NCBI RefSeq assembly: GCF_030272615.1
Contig: NC_081405.1
Coordinates: forward strand, 27,232,272-27,296,271
DNA: 64,000 bases
Direction of reading: 5' to 3'
From: Cryptomeria japonica
Taxonomy: Eukaryota; Streptophyta; Pinopsida; Cupressales; Cupressaceae
The translations under genes and the position numbers were made by a program. A model generated the notes under the pieces. That model was not told the DNA's origin. It saw only the letters and a list, made by a program, of their open reading frames with translations, and did not search any database. Shown one piece after another: positions 1-11,289 of this stretch. How positions within the stretch are numbered: position 1 is the stretch's first letter; every line of letters starts with the position of its first letter.

Positions 1-745
1 AGGGCTCTAATTAGAAAAATCTAATGGATGAGATGTACTTTCTATTATTTTTTTAATTCTTGTTAATCTAATTTTTTATCGTATAACTTGTTTATATCTT
101 ACATTGTTTCTAATTTGAGGTGAATGTTATATTATTAGAGGGAAAAATTAATTAGTTACGAAACAAACTTAGATTTTTAATTATTGAAATTCAGTAGAAA
201 TGAAGTATCGAATCTATTTAACTTACTTTATAATTTTGTTTGTAAACATTTATTAATCAATAAAGTTTACTATTTTAATCAATAAAGTTTATTATTTTAA
301 TCAATAAAAATTTATTATTAAACAATTATAAATGGGTTTAAGTCTTATTAATTATTTAATAGAGTTGCAATTAATTAAATGCTAGTGGTAAAAATATGTC
401 TTTTAAAATTAATCAAAATAAACTATAAATAAAACTATTAGAGGCATTGCATATTAGTAATTAAGTTAGTAATGGATAGTATTTTATTCATTCTAATATA
501 AATTTAATTAACTAATTAATGTTCAAATGTTAGTTATATATAATTAAAATACCTTGGATTTTATTTTTATAGAAAATTTATCTTCTTTATTTAGTTTTAA
601 TGAAATATGCCCATTAGTCTTAATTTAATTAAATTGAGCTCAATCGTAATTGATTTATTTAGGAAATCAAACCTTGGTATTAATTAAAAAAAAATTATGA
701 ATAGGCCTTCTCTATTAAGTACAAATATTAAAGTACATATTCACA
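1..745. other. AT-rich spacer
   Basis: No coding potential is visible. The stretch is dominated by A/T runs and repeated TAATTAAT-like words. A short motif (ttattaatcaataaag) recurs with small changes around 245-310. I see no element ends here. Confidence 0.6.
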
Positions 746-746
746 A

Positions 747-1290
747 AAAAAGGTCGGGGGATACAAGATCGCCTTGCGAGAGTCACACAGCTAGAAGCTA
801 GAGTCAAAAAACAAAGCTATTCATCAAAAAACTTCCTCAAGCAGCCAAAGCAGAGGCAGCAGAGGGAGGAGGATCTGGATCATCTTTCTTGCCCCATACA
901 TTAGCGGGGTCAGAAGTTGAGTCCGACACAGACCACCCATCTTCAAGATCTTTTTCAACTTCTCCTTTCTCCCGTTTGGGAGGCAAAATCGCCAGAGCTA
1001 GGCAGGGAAACTTGGAGGTGGTGGAAAAAGGCCACCTAGAGCCATCACTAGCAAGAGGAGCCAAAGTCATGGGAGCAACAGAAGGCCACCCTGAGGCAGA
1101 GAAGAAGTCGAGCGGCGCCTCCACGCATCGTCTCTCCCGCTAGAGGAGCGGCGAGGAACCTGGGATTGCGGGGTCTAAGAGTGGCGAGCGAAGGAACTGT
1201 AGCCACGACGACGACCACGGGGTGGAGTGCGGTCGACAGAGATAGAATCTAACGACACTCTAGAAAATGCACAAGGGGCATTGCCCCAGT
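747..1290. other. GC-richer segment, origin unknown
   Basis: Base composition rises sharply against the AT-rich flanks. Both strands stay open for 80-95 codons, which is what GC-rich noncoding DNA also does, so neither reading is called a gene. It sits directly 3' of the LINE fragment (minus strand) and could be the 3' region of that element, but there is no poly(A) or poly(T) tail at the expected end near 740. Confidence 0.35.
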
Positions 1291-1291
1291 G

Positions 1292-1915
1292 CTAGAGGAG
1301 CTCTTGTAAGTGGCCCACCTCCAGAGCCATTTTGTCGGCTTGTACCTGAATCTGCATTAATACATTATTACAAATGCAAGCTTTAGCATAGAGTGAGACA
1401 TTAATATCCAAAGAGTTGTAAGTAAAAAGAACTGCATTTCTATCCTTCCAAAGAGTGAATAGGATCTCCATTCTGAGAACATGCCATATCTGGGAAAATT
1501 TGAAGGGGATTCTAGGCGAATCACTCAGAAGAGCCATATGCCAAGAAAAGGGCTCAGGTTGAAAAGGCTGAAAGAAATCATGGATCCAACTCAAGTACTG
1601 TTGAGCTCTTCTACAGAACCAAAAAATGTGCATAAAAGTTTCTGGGTGACCATAAAAAGGGCATCGGGGATCAAGAACTCCCAAATGCTTAAGTCTAGAA
1701 CCCAAAGGCAGCCCGTGAAAAAGCACACACCAAGCAAAGTGCGCAATCTTGGGTTCAGTGGTGGCAGACCAGACAACAAGAAACCTGAGTCTCCAGGAAG
1801 TCTGAGAAGACTGCAAGTGCCACCGATGGTTGAGAATATGGACCATAGGAAAATGGGGAACCAGGCAGAGATAACCCATTTTGGGTTTGTAGCTGGTGAA
1901 AGGAGTCTGTATTAA
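1292..1915 (-). pseudogene. LINE (non-LTR) retrotransposon fragment, RT zinc-binding domain
   Basis: The translation, about 195 residues, matches the zinc-binding region that follows reverse transcriptase in plant LINEs (zf-RVT type). Visible hallmarks are W-x-PKIAHFAWC-x7-LPL, then L-x-x-LGVLDPRCPFYG, HIFWFC and a trailing FTLWKDRNAVLF. The RT and endonuclease domains are missing upstream and the sequence passes into AT-rich DNA at about 1,915. That is the 5' truncation usual for LINE copies. The reading frame is open to its stop at 1,292, but only the C-terminal portion remains, so it cannot be functional. Family assignment is from remembered motifs, not a search. Confidence 0.75.
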
Positions 1916-3318
1916 TTAATTTAATTAGTATGTGTTATTTAAATTTAATCTTGACCTCGCCATGGGATCAACTTGCTCATATAGAAGGCCTTAGGGGGAA
2001 TTAAGTAAATTAATACCCTTAATAAGATGTCATAGCAATGCTCGACCCCTTTAGGTTTCTTACCATTTCTAGAGTTTAGGGTTAGTCTAAAACCCTACCT
2101 CCACATTATTTGAAAATCCCTCTTTTCCTAACCTATTGGGTGATGTGTTAATAGTGATACGAAGAATGTTTCACTAGGTGCGTGAACCAGTGCATAAGGA
2201 CTTTTTACACTTTATTTACATTGCATTGAGAAATATTTGTGAATTATTAAAAAAAAGGTTTGTAAGATTGTTTTTGTGTCATGTTTATCCACGAGTGTAA
2301 AAGTGGGCATGACAAATAAACTAACTCTTCCTTCTCCTATTCATGTAATTCTCTAACTATGACACATACATCTCATTCTCCAATTCACAATTTAGGAAAA
2401 TAATCTTCACATCCATCCAATCAACCTAAATGTCAAATGTAATATCATAATATATAATAATAACCTAAAATATTTCAACTAATTAAGAGGATAAGAGATC
2501 TCATCAAAATTTATTCCATCAACCTAGGCATATCCTTTTGCAATCGATTATTTTATGCACTCGTCTACCTTATCATATGAATTGAATTTATTCTTGAAAA
2601 TCCATTTCCACAAAATAGGTTTATAACCCTCAAGAAATTGAACAAGAGCCATTTATTTCCTAATCCATGATCATCTTCCAAGATTCACCGTCTTTCATTT
2701 TTATTGCCTCCTCCATGGTTTGAGGCTCATCGGTTATTAATCAAAATAAAAATTACATCTAAAATAAAGTGGGCAATATCTTTTTAGTTTCTTTCTTTAT
2801 TGAGTGGGCCTTATTGAATGCTAAGTTGGATGCTATTCATTCTTTGATCTCAATGAGTTATTAGTACTTGTAGCATCGTAAATTGTGCTCCATAATGGTG
2901 AAAGACCAATTTCACACTTATTTGGAACTTTCTTTAGTGTCCACTCCCTTAGTGCATTTTAGGATCATTTTTAGCCTTGACCTAAACCTCGACTCAAGGA
3001 ATATATTATGTTCAACCCTAAAAGCCTTTACAAATGACTTGAAGCCCAAAACTTTTGACAAATTCTCAAGATAGGAACATGTCTAGTATCATGGGCCTGT
3101 GTACTTGTAGATCCCACTTTGAAAGGAAAATCGGCCTGGACTAGGACTAGGGCATTGAATGCCCTTATCTTGCTTATTTGGATTTGAATCTTGCAACATT
3201 GTGTGTGTCGGCCTTGCTTCATGTGGCATGCTTTTGGTTTCAACAATTGATCATTATGTGACAACTTTTTATAAAAATTGACCTTGTGACTCATATATAA
3301 GCATTAAATTTAGCATTT
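1916..3318. other. noncoding spacer with a weak LTR-like patch
   Basis: No credible gene is present. Around 2,870-3,000 there is a weak resemblance to the Gypsy-type LTR seen at 33.6 kb (a GCATCGTAAATTGT-like start and similar spacing of following words), suggesting an old degraded LTR remnant. Open frames here are short and lack any domain. Confidence 0.4.
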
Positions 3319-3323
3319 GAAAA

Positions 3324-3766
3324 TGTAAGAATTTGTCAAATATAGCCAAGATCTAAGGCACAATGAATAGCACAAGAAAGAGAGAGATAAAATATTTGAT
3401 AAGAATAAATTGTATTCTAATCAAGATGCAAATACTATCAACTGGATCACTACATACAATGTAGATGAGCCTTCTTATAAAGGCAAGGCCATATGGATAT
3501 GTGAGCACATGAACATCACATGTGGCTCAATGAGAAACAAGGGTAGGTAGGGGTAGGTAGGATAAATAATAAAATATTCCACAAGAGGTGGATCACCCAT
3601 CGAAGGTGGAATGTAACAACAAGAGAAGACCACAAAAGGTAGAATTTATCCTACATACATCATCCCTATGTGCACACTTCCCTAAGTGTCTCATATCCAA
3701 AATATGATGAAATTCATTACCCTAAGTCAACTTAAGTGTAATTATGAGACATAATTTACACCAACA
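3324..3766 (-). mobile_element. Solo LTR of Copia family 3
   Basis: This 443-bp segment is the reverse complement of the LTRs at 58,659-59,119 and 63,077-63,536. It begins TG and ends CA on the plus strand and is flanked by a perfect 5-bp duplication, GAAAA, at 3,319-3,323 and 3,767-3,771. The degenerate words seen in the full-length LTR (for example gagccttctt-ataaaggcaaggccatatgg, the promoter zone) are recognisable. No internal region is present, so this is a solo LTR left by LTR-LTR recombination. It is more diverged than the full-length copy. Confidence 0.9.
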
Positions 3767-3771
3767 GAAAA

Positions 3772-4925
3772 CAATTAATGATTTGAATTCTACGGGGAAA
3801 CTTTGTCAAAATGAAGACTTGGCTTTGTAATTTCAAAAGTTCTCTATATCTATATAAGAGTTATATTGTTGTTAGCATTCTTTAATCTACGACTGAAGCT
3901 CTTCAAATGTTGAAGGATGAGTTGGAATCACTAACTAACGATCGACTTGTAGCTCTCCTATGTTGGTTTGGTATGGTTCTTGATTTGTTCTCACATTCTA
4001 AGTTTTGATGTCCTAATCTAAGTTATCTTTATCTACTACCCTTGAGCATAGAATTTTTTTGGCGGGTTGATTATCATTATCTTGTTTGAGTAATCTATGA
4101 ATCCACTCTAACACACTTGAGTAGGGTTTCATGTTTGTTTATTTTCATTATCACTGCTTGTCATAATCATAGACACACTTAAGATTTAGAGAACATTATT
4201 TGTTGCTGTCAACTTTGCTATCCATGGAGGTAAGAATACTTGATTGGGGGATTGAATAAGTAAATATGTTATATGGCCACAACCATATTTTATCTATTTG
4301 TTCTTGTGTAGGTTAATATTTGGAAGTTGATAATGATCAAAGGATAAATAAGAACTATTCAGACTAATACAATGTTTTTCATCTAAAATTCAAGAAAAAA
4401 TCATAGGACAAGGGTGCCCAATTCTTACCAAAAGGGGTTCAATTTTTGGGTGTTGTGAGTATTGACCTTTACCTTTCATGATTTGTTCTTGATATTTGTA
4501 TTTAATTGTTATTTGTAGGCCTATATTTGAAATAGCCTTGTGCTATCTATATAAATAGCATCTTTCATCTTTCATAAGGTATATTTTACAAACCAATCTA
4601 ATGGAAATATAGAGCAATCATATTAGAAATTAGCTATTAAAATATAAAGTAGCAAACTTCAAGCAAGTATTGATCTATTTTTCTTATTTGTGGTTATCAT
4701 TATGTTATTCTTGTTGCACTAACACTTGTGGAACTTAAAAAGGGTATTGCATCACCAAGTTTGTGGAACTCTTTGAGAGAGTTTTATACCTAAGCTAATC
4801 TTGTAATTTTAGCATTTATCATCGATTCAACCTTTTTCCTCAAGGAAAGCACTTTATCTCATCATTTCTATTATGGAGGTGGGAACACCAACACCAAGTT
4901 TGACTTAGAAAAACGTGTATAAATC
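3772..4925. other. noncoding spacer
   Basis: No open frame above 60 codons with any recognisable motif. The tail near 4,890-4,940 (tttgacttag then aacccggtttcccc) resembles the U5-to-leader transition of the Gypsy-type LTRs elsewhere in the window. Confidence 0.4.
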
Positions 4926-4929
4926 ATAA

Positions 4930-5840
4930 CCCGGTTTCCCCATTTTCTATGCTTGTGGTTATAGATCTAGTAGTAAAAAATTTACAAATGAGAAAAGTAG
5001 ACAATGACATAAATTGCCAAACTTTAAACAAATGATAATCTATATTGTTTTAAATTATATCCCTATACAATTTCATCCTCAGTTAGGCCTCACTTTAGCA
5101 TTGTGGCCTTCTATGTTTTAACCATGTTTTATTTTTCTCACACCAACTTCAAAACTCAATCTTCATGCTCATTTGGCTCAACGGTCTAGATTCCAACCCT
5201 GATAGGTTGTACATAGACATCCCAGACACCCTTGTCCCACTTAAAGGGGCCCAATTTTGGACCCGATAATAATCGTAAAATTTGAGTAGTAATTCCTTTC
5301 TCATGTCAACCTATCTCAAAATCACGCATGTTTGATGAGGTGAGGTATAAAAGAAAGCCTTACCCCCTAATTTGAACATCCATCTTACATCTCTTTGATT
5401 CAATTTCTCAAGAGCAAGATTCAATTTAAGTGAGTAAGCAATCAACAATTTTCAAGGCAATGAAGGAGAGCTCAAGAATTCATATTTCAAGCATTCAAGA
5501 TGGCATCAATGATCAAGACATTATAAATATATCCTACATCCTACATGACGTCATCAACCTTTTCATGAAGACTTCAAAACAAGATTGATCAAGGTATATT
5601 ATTCCATTTTAGCATTTCAATTTAGATCTAGCCTTTGCCCTCTAAATTTGTGATTTACACTTCCATTACATTTTAATTTTAATTGTAGGTTTAATTCCAG
5701 ACCCAGGGTTTGACCTAGGTAAAACTCTATCAACAACACAAATTCTCTTCTTCTATGTGCTAGCGGGAATTCAGAAGCTGTAATTACAAAATCAAGCAAA
5801 ATAGACAAAGACAATCATATCCATCTTTTGTAGGAGAGAA
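4930..5840 (+). mobile_element. Old Gypsy-type LTR/leader remnant, copy 1
   Basis: This segment aligns by eye with 13,960-14,600 over more than 600 bp, with shared words such as gcctcactttagcatt, gacacccttgtcccactta and gatggcatcaatgatcaaga. A TATA-like promoter element (ggtataaaagaaag) lies near 5,345 in both copies. The later part, gtttgacctagg then tctatcaacaaca near 5,710-5,735, matches the U5 end of the LTR at 34,320-34,350. I read it as part of a Ty3/Gypsy LTR. Its exact ends cannot be set. Confidence 0.6.
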
Positions 5841-5963
5841 AAGTGGAGGACAAGGTCGATCTACATGCCTATGTCCAACCATTTTTTGGTGAATCTTTAG
5901 GAGGAAATTCAGGATTGCATTTTAATCCTGGAAAGACGTCTTTTAGTTGCATTCAATATTTTG

Positions 5964-5994
5964 AGGACAAGGTCGGCCAAAGCATCCTTGTCCT
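5964..5994. repeat. Perfect hairpin motif, 9-bp arms, 13-nt loop
   Basis: AGGACAAGG at 5,964-5,972 and its exact reverse complement CCTTGTCCT at 5,986-5,994 are separated by 13 nt. Related hairpins with the same 13-nt spacing occur at 14,246-14,274, 34,464-34,494 and 34,581-34,611. Confidence 0.8.
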
Positions 5995-6426
5995 ACACTT
6001 TCAATCTCAAATTCTAGACATAGATTCCACTCTACTCCTTGATTTAAGATCTATGTTTATGTCTACATATCACATCTGAAACTACCTGTTTATGTTAATT
6101 TATGTCAATTTTACCCTTTATCTATAGATCTAGCATTTAATTTACATTTTTCCATAGATCATTTTCAACTCAAACAAAGGATACCAAAATCCCTCTTATG
6201 CTTTGTTATTTTCAATCAGATTTGTGACTAATCCAAGTAGATTCACCCTTCTCCCTTAGTGTAATATTGGAAAATAGGGTCTAGTTCCTTGTTTACATGC
6301 ATAAACTTGTGAACACTCACATTTTTCCTTCATTGCATTTTAGTGAACCAAACATAGTTCTTGCATTAATTCTGATTTTCACTTTCAGATTCGATTTGTA
6401 TGTATTTAATTAACTCACATTTACAA

Positions 6427-7319
6427 TGATTCTTGAAATAATGGTGTCTCAACCTTGCATATGCATAAAGTTACTATTTTTAGTAAGTTCTCATTTGAGC
6501 ATGCATTGGTTCAAAATTTTACCTAAACCTTTGAATTGGCTAGATAAGCATGCCGATAAATTTCCATTGCAAGATCATGTCTAAATTTGAAGATATTAAA
6601 GATTTTGTTTTTACGGTTGCGAATGAAAGTTTTGAAGTCAATTTTGAGGGTATTAAAGGCTCCAAAATGACCTAATAGTTCTTGTAAGTAGAATAATAAT
6701 TTATATCTTGATAGGAAACATTGTGAGATTTTTAATGCTTCAAACAATTCATCAATCAGACTCTCGGTCCAAAAGTTATGGCCTCTGAAAGTTGGGTCTT
6801 CTAAAATAGGAAATATAAAAATGTGTTGGACACATAAATGAGTTGTAAAAGGGAGTTACACGTGTTTTTGTGTGTATTAACATATCATAGGTCATCTTGT
6901 ATTGGAGATAAGATGGGTGCCACTCTTGGGTGGTTTAAGCCCATGGTTTTGTAATATCCTTTGATGGTTGCATCTATTGTATCTTGTATATATGACGTGT
7001 GAGATTGAGGTGTAAGAGTCCTATAGCCTTTGAGTTACCTTTGGACCTCTATTGGTGATACTCCTATGAGAATATTTCACTACAAATATATTTTAATTTG
7101 TAGTTGATTTTTGAATAATATATTGGGCAGCTTTTGGAGTGTGTAATTTTTCTCCCGAAAGGGTTTTCCCTATGTAAATCATTGTATTGTGGTATACTTA
7201 ATATTTATGTTTATTTCTATTAAGTTTTTATAACTATTTAAAAGATCTATAAAAGTTTTTGCATTACCCTTCTCTCAAAGTTAGTGTAGGAAGTTTTTTC
7301 ACTACTTAACCTCCTTACA
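6427..7319 (+). repeat. Copia-1 5' LTR
   Basis: 893 bp, TG to CA, matching 13,056-13,934 throughout. Shared landmarks are gcatgcattggtt, gccactcttggg, tttaagcccatggttttgtaat and gatactcctatgagaa. A TATA-like tatatatgac element sits near 6,988. Confidence 0.85.
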
Positions 7320-7321
7320 AG

Positions 7322-7333
7322 TGGTATCAAATC
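7322..7333 (+). other. Copia-1 primer-binding site (degenerate)
   Basis: TGGTATCAAATC two bases after the LTR end differs from the canonical plant initiator-tRNA-Met complement TGGTATCAGAGC at positions 9 and 11. Confidence 0.75.
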
Positions 7334-7399
7334 TTGGTCACCTTTGGTTTCAATTGTGGGTTGTTGGGCCTTTTGAACTAATCCAAATTCAAGTGGGAG

Positions 7400-9700
7400 C
7401 TTAAGTGAATTTTTAGATGGCAAGTGATGCAGGAGCGCCCATAGGTCTTGTCATGCCTCCAAGAGTCAAAATTAAATTTGTTGTCTTGTTTTATTTTTTT
7501 TATGTAAATAAGGTCATTTTGGAACATTAGAGATCACATGGGATCATTGTGTGAAGTTTTAGGCCAATAGGATAAAAGATGTAAAAATTGCTCATTTGTT
7601 GTCAATGTTGTATGACAACTTTTCATTTTGTAATAATAACTTCTCAAAAAGTTGTTAAATGTCAATTGAGAGTTAGTTGGTGGTTCTAACTAGTTTTTAT
7701 AGGCATAAATAGGCCTCACACACATGACCCAAGGGTTGAATGTTTGTTTTTTGAAGTTTGAGCAAAAAAAATATACAATTTTCTGATCTTTTCCACATTT
7801 TTTCCTTCTCTTGCATGGTATGGATCTTTACAACCTAGTAAAGTCTTGAGGTTGATTTGGATTGATAGAGGGATGAATAAAATTTTATTTACAATTGGTT
7901 TGGTGGTTTTTCATTGAGTTCGAAGAAAGTTATGGCCATTTTACCATAGGCAGCCCTATAAGACTGGTTTTTTTTTAAGTTGCAGGTTGTTGTAGTAAAT
8001 GGTATGGATTGTATGGTGTATTAAATGATCTAAGACTAATTGGGAATTAAATTTATTTGAATCTACTTCAATTTTATTTTATTTTATTTTAATTTAATCA
8101 AGTATTAAGGAAGATATTGCATTTTTTCTCCAAACTGGTGAAAACCCTACTTAGGGTAGCTAGTGGCCTAAATAAATGTATATCTTTGCCTCCCACTTAT
8201 GGAAAATTATATAACTTGGTGGAATGGATTTTAATTTTATATATTTTCATATGCCAAAGTTGCAGGAACTTGTGTTAATATTTACAAGGTCATTTACATG
8301 AAGGAGGTCATCTATCCCTATGCAGCAGGCATTGTAACAACAATAGATGTTGAAAGAAATATTTTGTTGAAGGCTTGAAGGTCTCCTTGTGATTGGAGAG
8401 GATTTTAGGTGGTGGAAGGAGGATGTATAGGCCTGTTCCAAGGGTATTTAACCATTAAAAATACATTGGACAACAAGGATAGATGATTTTCCTAAAGAGG
8501 CCATGTATGACAGTGATTAAGGGCAACAACAACTAGTCTTGTATTTCTCCATTGTTTGTCAATATAAAGTATGTCCTAAGACCATTTGAATGTATGTTAT
8601 TATAACCTTCAAGAGCCTTGTCTATGATTTGTGAAAGATATTGTTTGGTCTTGTCCTATTGAGGTGTTATCCTAAGAGTCAAAAGACCAATATAAGAACA
8701 AGCCTTTAACATAAATGCATAATTGTGAATCCTCAAGTAGGAATTATTCCCTTGTCATTTGATCACATAAAAAATCCTACCCTATGTTATTTGGAAAATA
8801 CAAATACCATGTGCTCAAAAGGTCTCTAAACAAACCCAAGACAAGTCCTAAAGAACAAGCCTTTGAATGAAGCCATGTTAGAGTTTGATGAGATACATTG
8901 CCATGTTTTGTGATAACCTATTGTAAGTCCTTCCTTTGCATCAACAAGATTTTAGGGAGAATAGAGGTGGAGAAATTTTTGAGAAGTAATTTTGAGATGT
9001 AAAAGTTGAAGATAGAGGATCTACTAATAGATCGATCTTAGTGGGATGCTATTGATGCAAATGTATCAAGATCGTCAAATCCTATTGTGGCTAGTTAGTA
9101 TGATGTTATGGACCGTAACAATAAGGGTCTAATCATATTGTGCTTGGCAAGCTTTGTTCTAATTAATGTCCATGAAAGATATCTGCAAAAAATTATGGAA
9201 TAAGCTTGGTGAGATGTATCAAGCCAAATCTTTATTGAATTAGATTTTCTTGAGGAAGAAATTATATTTCTTGAGGATGGAAGAGGGTGGATGGATTACA
9301 AACCACCTAGAAGAATTCAATATGTTGGTGGCTAAATTGGAAGCTATTGTTGTCAAGATGGATAAGGAGGAGAAATGCCAGATCTTGTTTTGTTCTTTGC
9401 TTGATTTGTGGGATTCTCTTGTTATGGCTATTGGTATTACTTCAATTGTTTTAAACCCTAAAGATGTGGTGGGTGTCTTTCTTGGTGAAGATATGCAAAA
9501 GGTGTCTATCAATTTGAAGGAAGCCCTAACTATTCATGGGAGACATAAGGAAAAAGGAAAGAAGAATGAGAAGCATGACAAATCCAAGTCTAGAGGGAGA
9601 TCTAAATGTCCTAGAAAGTCCAAATTTTAGATTTGTGGTAAATTACGACACTTCCGCAAGGATTGCAAAGTTCAAGAAAGAAGAAATTTGATTCTAATTC
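7400..9700 (+). pseudogene. Copia-1 gag remnant with internal insertion
   Basis: A gag-like start is visible near 7,418 (MASDAGAPIGLVMPPR). The frame breaks at about 7,470 and gag-like coding resumes near 8,970, with EMWKLKIEDLL, KLWNKLGEMYQAKSLLN and MEEGGWITNHLEEFNMLV readable in order, separated by stops. This is the UBN2-type gag of plant Copia elements. A basic linker follows, then a damaged zinc knuckle (ICGKLRHFRKDC, first Cys lost, stop at 9,628-9,630). The 1.5 kb between 7,470 and 8,960 has no gag similarity and looks like a later insertion. Confidence 0.7.
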
Positions 9701-9749
9701 TGAGTCAAAGAAGGAAGATGGTGATGCATTCATTGAAGCTTTGGCCACT

Positions 9750-11040
9750 CTTAAAGGTAATGATGCATGTATACCAGACTCAGGTGCACATTTTCATATG
9801 ACTTCCAATAGAGATTAGTTTTTTGAATATGAAGAATTTAATGGAGGTAAGGTGTACTTGGTGATTATTCTCATTTACATAATATTGGTTGTGGTAAAGT
9901 TAGAATTAGGTTTACTGATGGTAGAATAAAAAGCATTAGTGGTGTGTTGCATATCATTAGACTAGCTCAAAACCTATTTTCTATGAGCAAACTAATATAT
10001 GCAGGTATGCAAGTAGTCTTTTATGATGCAAGATACAAAATGGTTAGAGGTGCTATGGTGATTGCTAGAGGTGTCAAATTTGGCACACTATATAAGCTAT
10101 ATGTATGCACTATTGAGTGTAATATTATTTCTGTGAAAAGTAAATCTATGAATACTTCATTGGAAGAATTGTAGATGGTCATGGCTTTTGGGTATCTAAA
10201 GGTGTTTTTTTTCATTTGAATCAAAGTTACCTACAAATAAGATTATGTCATGGTACAAAAGACTTGGCCACATTAGAGAAAAAGGTCTAAGGACCTTGAA
10301 AAAGAAAAACCTTGTTGAAGTTTTGAATGATTATAATCTTGATTTTGACTTATGTGATCATTGCATTTATGGAAAACAAAACCATGTTCAGTTTTACTCA
10401 AGTTTTCATAAATCTTGTGGTGTGTTGGACCTTATTCGTTCTGATGTATTTGGTCATGTAGATGTTCCTTCAATTACAAAATCCACATATTATGTTTCAT
10501 TTATTGACTATTTTAGTAGAATAACATGGATATATTTTCTAAATAGTAAATCTAAAGTTTCAATCGATTTAAAGAATTTAAAGCAATGGTTGAGTTGAAG
10601 ACTTGGAACAAAAGAAAATGTTTGAAGACTAATAATGGCATTTTCTCCAATGATTTTGATAGATTATATAAATATTATGGTATTAATAGACAAAAGACTC
10701 TATATTCTCCACAATAGAACTAATAGGACACTAATGGAGAAGGTTAAGAGTATGTTGAGTAGTGTTGGTCTGGAACAAAATTTTTGGGCTAAAGTTGTTG
10801 TCATTGCTTTCTACCTAGTTAATAGGTCTCCTACATCAACTCTTATTGATAAAATGCATATGGAGGCATGGTCAATTCATAATCCCTTAATGAGACATCT
10901 TAGATTTTTTGGTTGTGAGGCATATGCACGTGTGCCAAAGAAGAAGCAAACAAAGTTGGAGAACAAGGATGTGAAATGTATCTTCATTAAATATAGTAAT
11001 GGTTGAAAGGATACAATCTTTGGTAACCTACTGCATAGAA
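9750..11040 (+). pseudogene. Copia-1 protease and integrase remnant
   Basis: The protease active site is readable as PDSGAHFHMTSN near 9,766. Downstream, LAQNLFSMSKL (9,962 on) is the usual protease-integrase linker. It is followed by the zinc-binding start of integrase (RLGHIREKGLRTL; CDHCIYGKQ at about 10,350). The catalytic core shows SDVFGHVDVPS and YYVSFIDYFSRITWIYFL, and later NFWAKVVVIAFYLVNRSPT and RFFGCEAYARVPK. At least four stops or frameshifts break it, including between 10,174 and 10,245 and after 10,598. It is inactive. Confidence 0.8.
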
Positions 11041-11289
11041 AGTAAAACATAGTATAAGTGTTATTTTTAGAGAAACTAAACCTCCTTTTGTTACATTGCA
11101 GCCAAAACAAACCAAACAAGAATATATGATTTAATTTCCTTCTACACTTGAAGGAGTTGAATCGAGAACCCTAGATAGGAAAGAAGTGGATGAGAGCTCA
11201 TCTAGCTCTGTATCTTCAAAAGAGGAGGAAGAATCTCCAACTCATCTTGTTCAAAGGTCTACAAGGCACAGACAACCACCTGAGAGGTA

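Noticed and set aside
889-1143. Open frame on the plus strand in the GC-rich segment
   Set aside because: Both strands are open there, no motif is seen, and GC-rich DNA gives long frames by chance.
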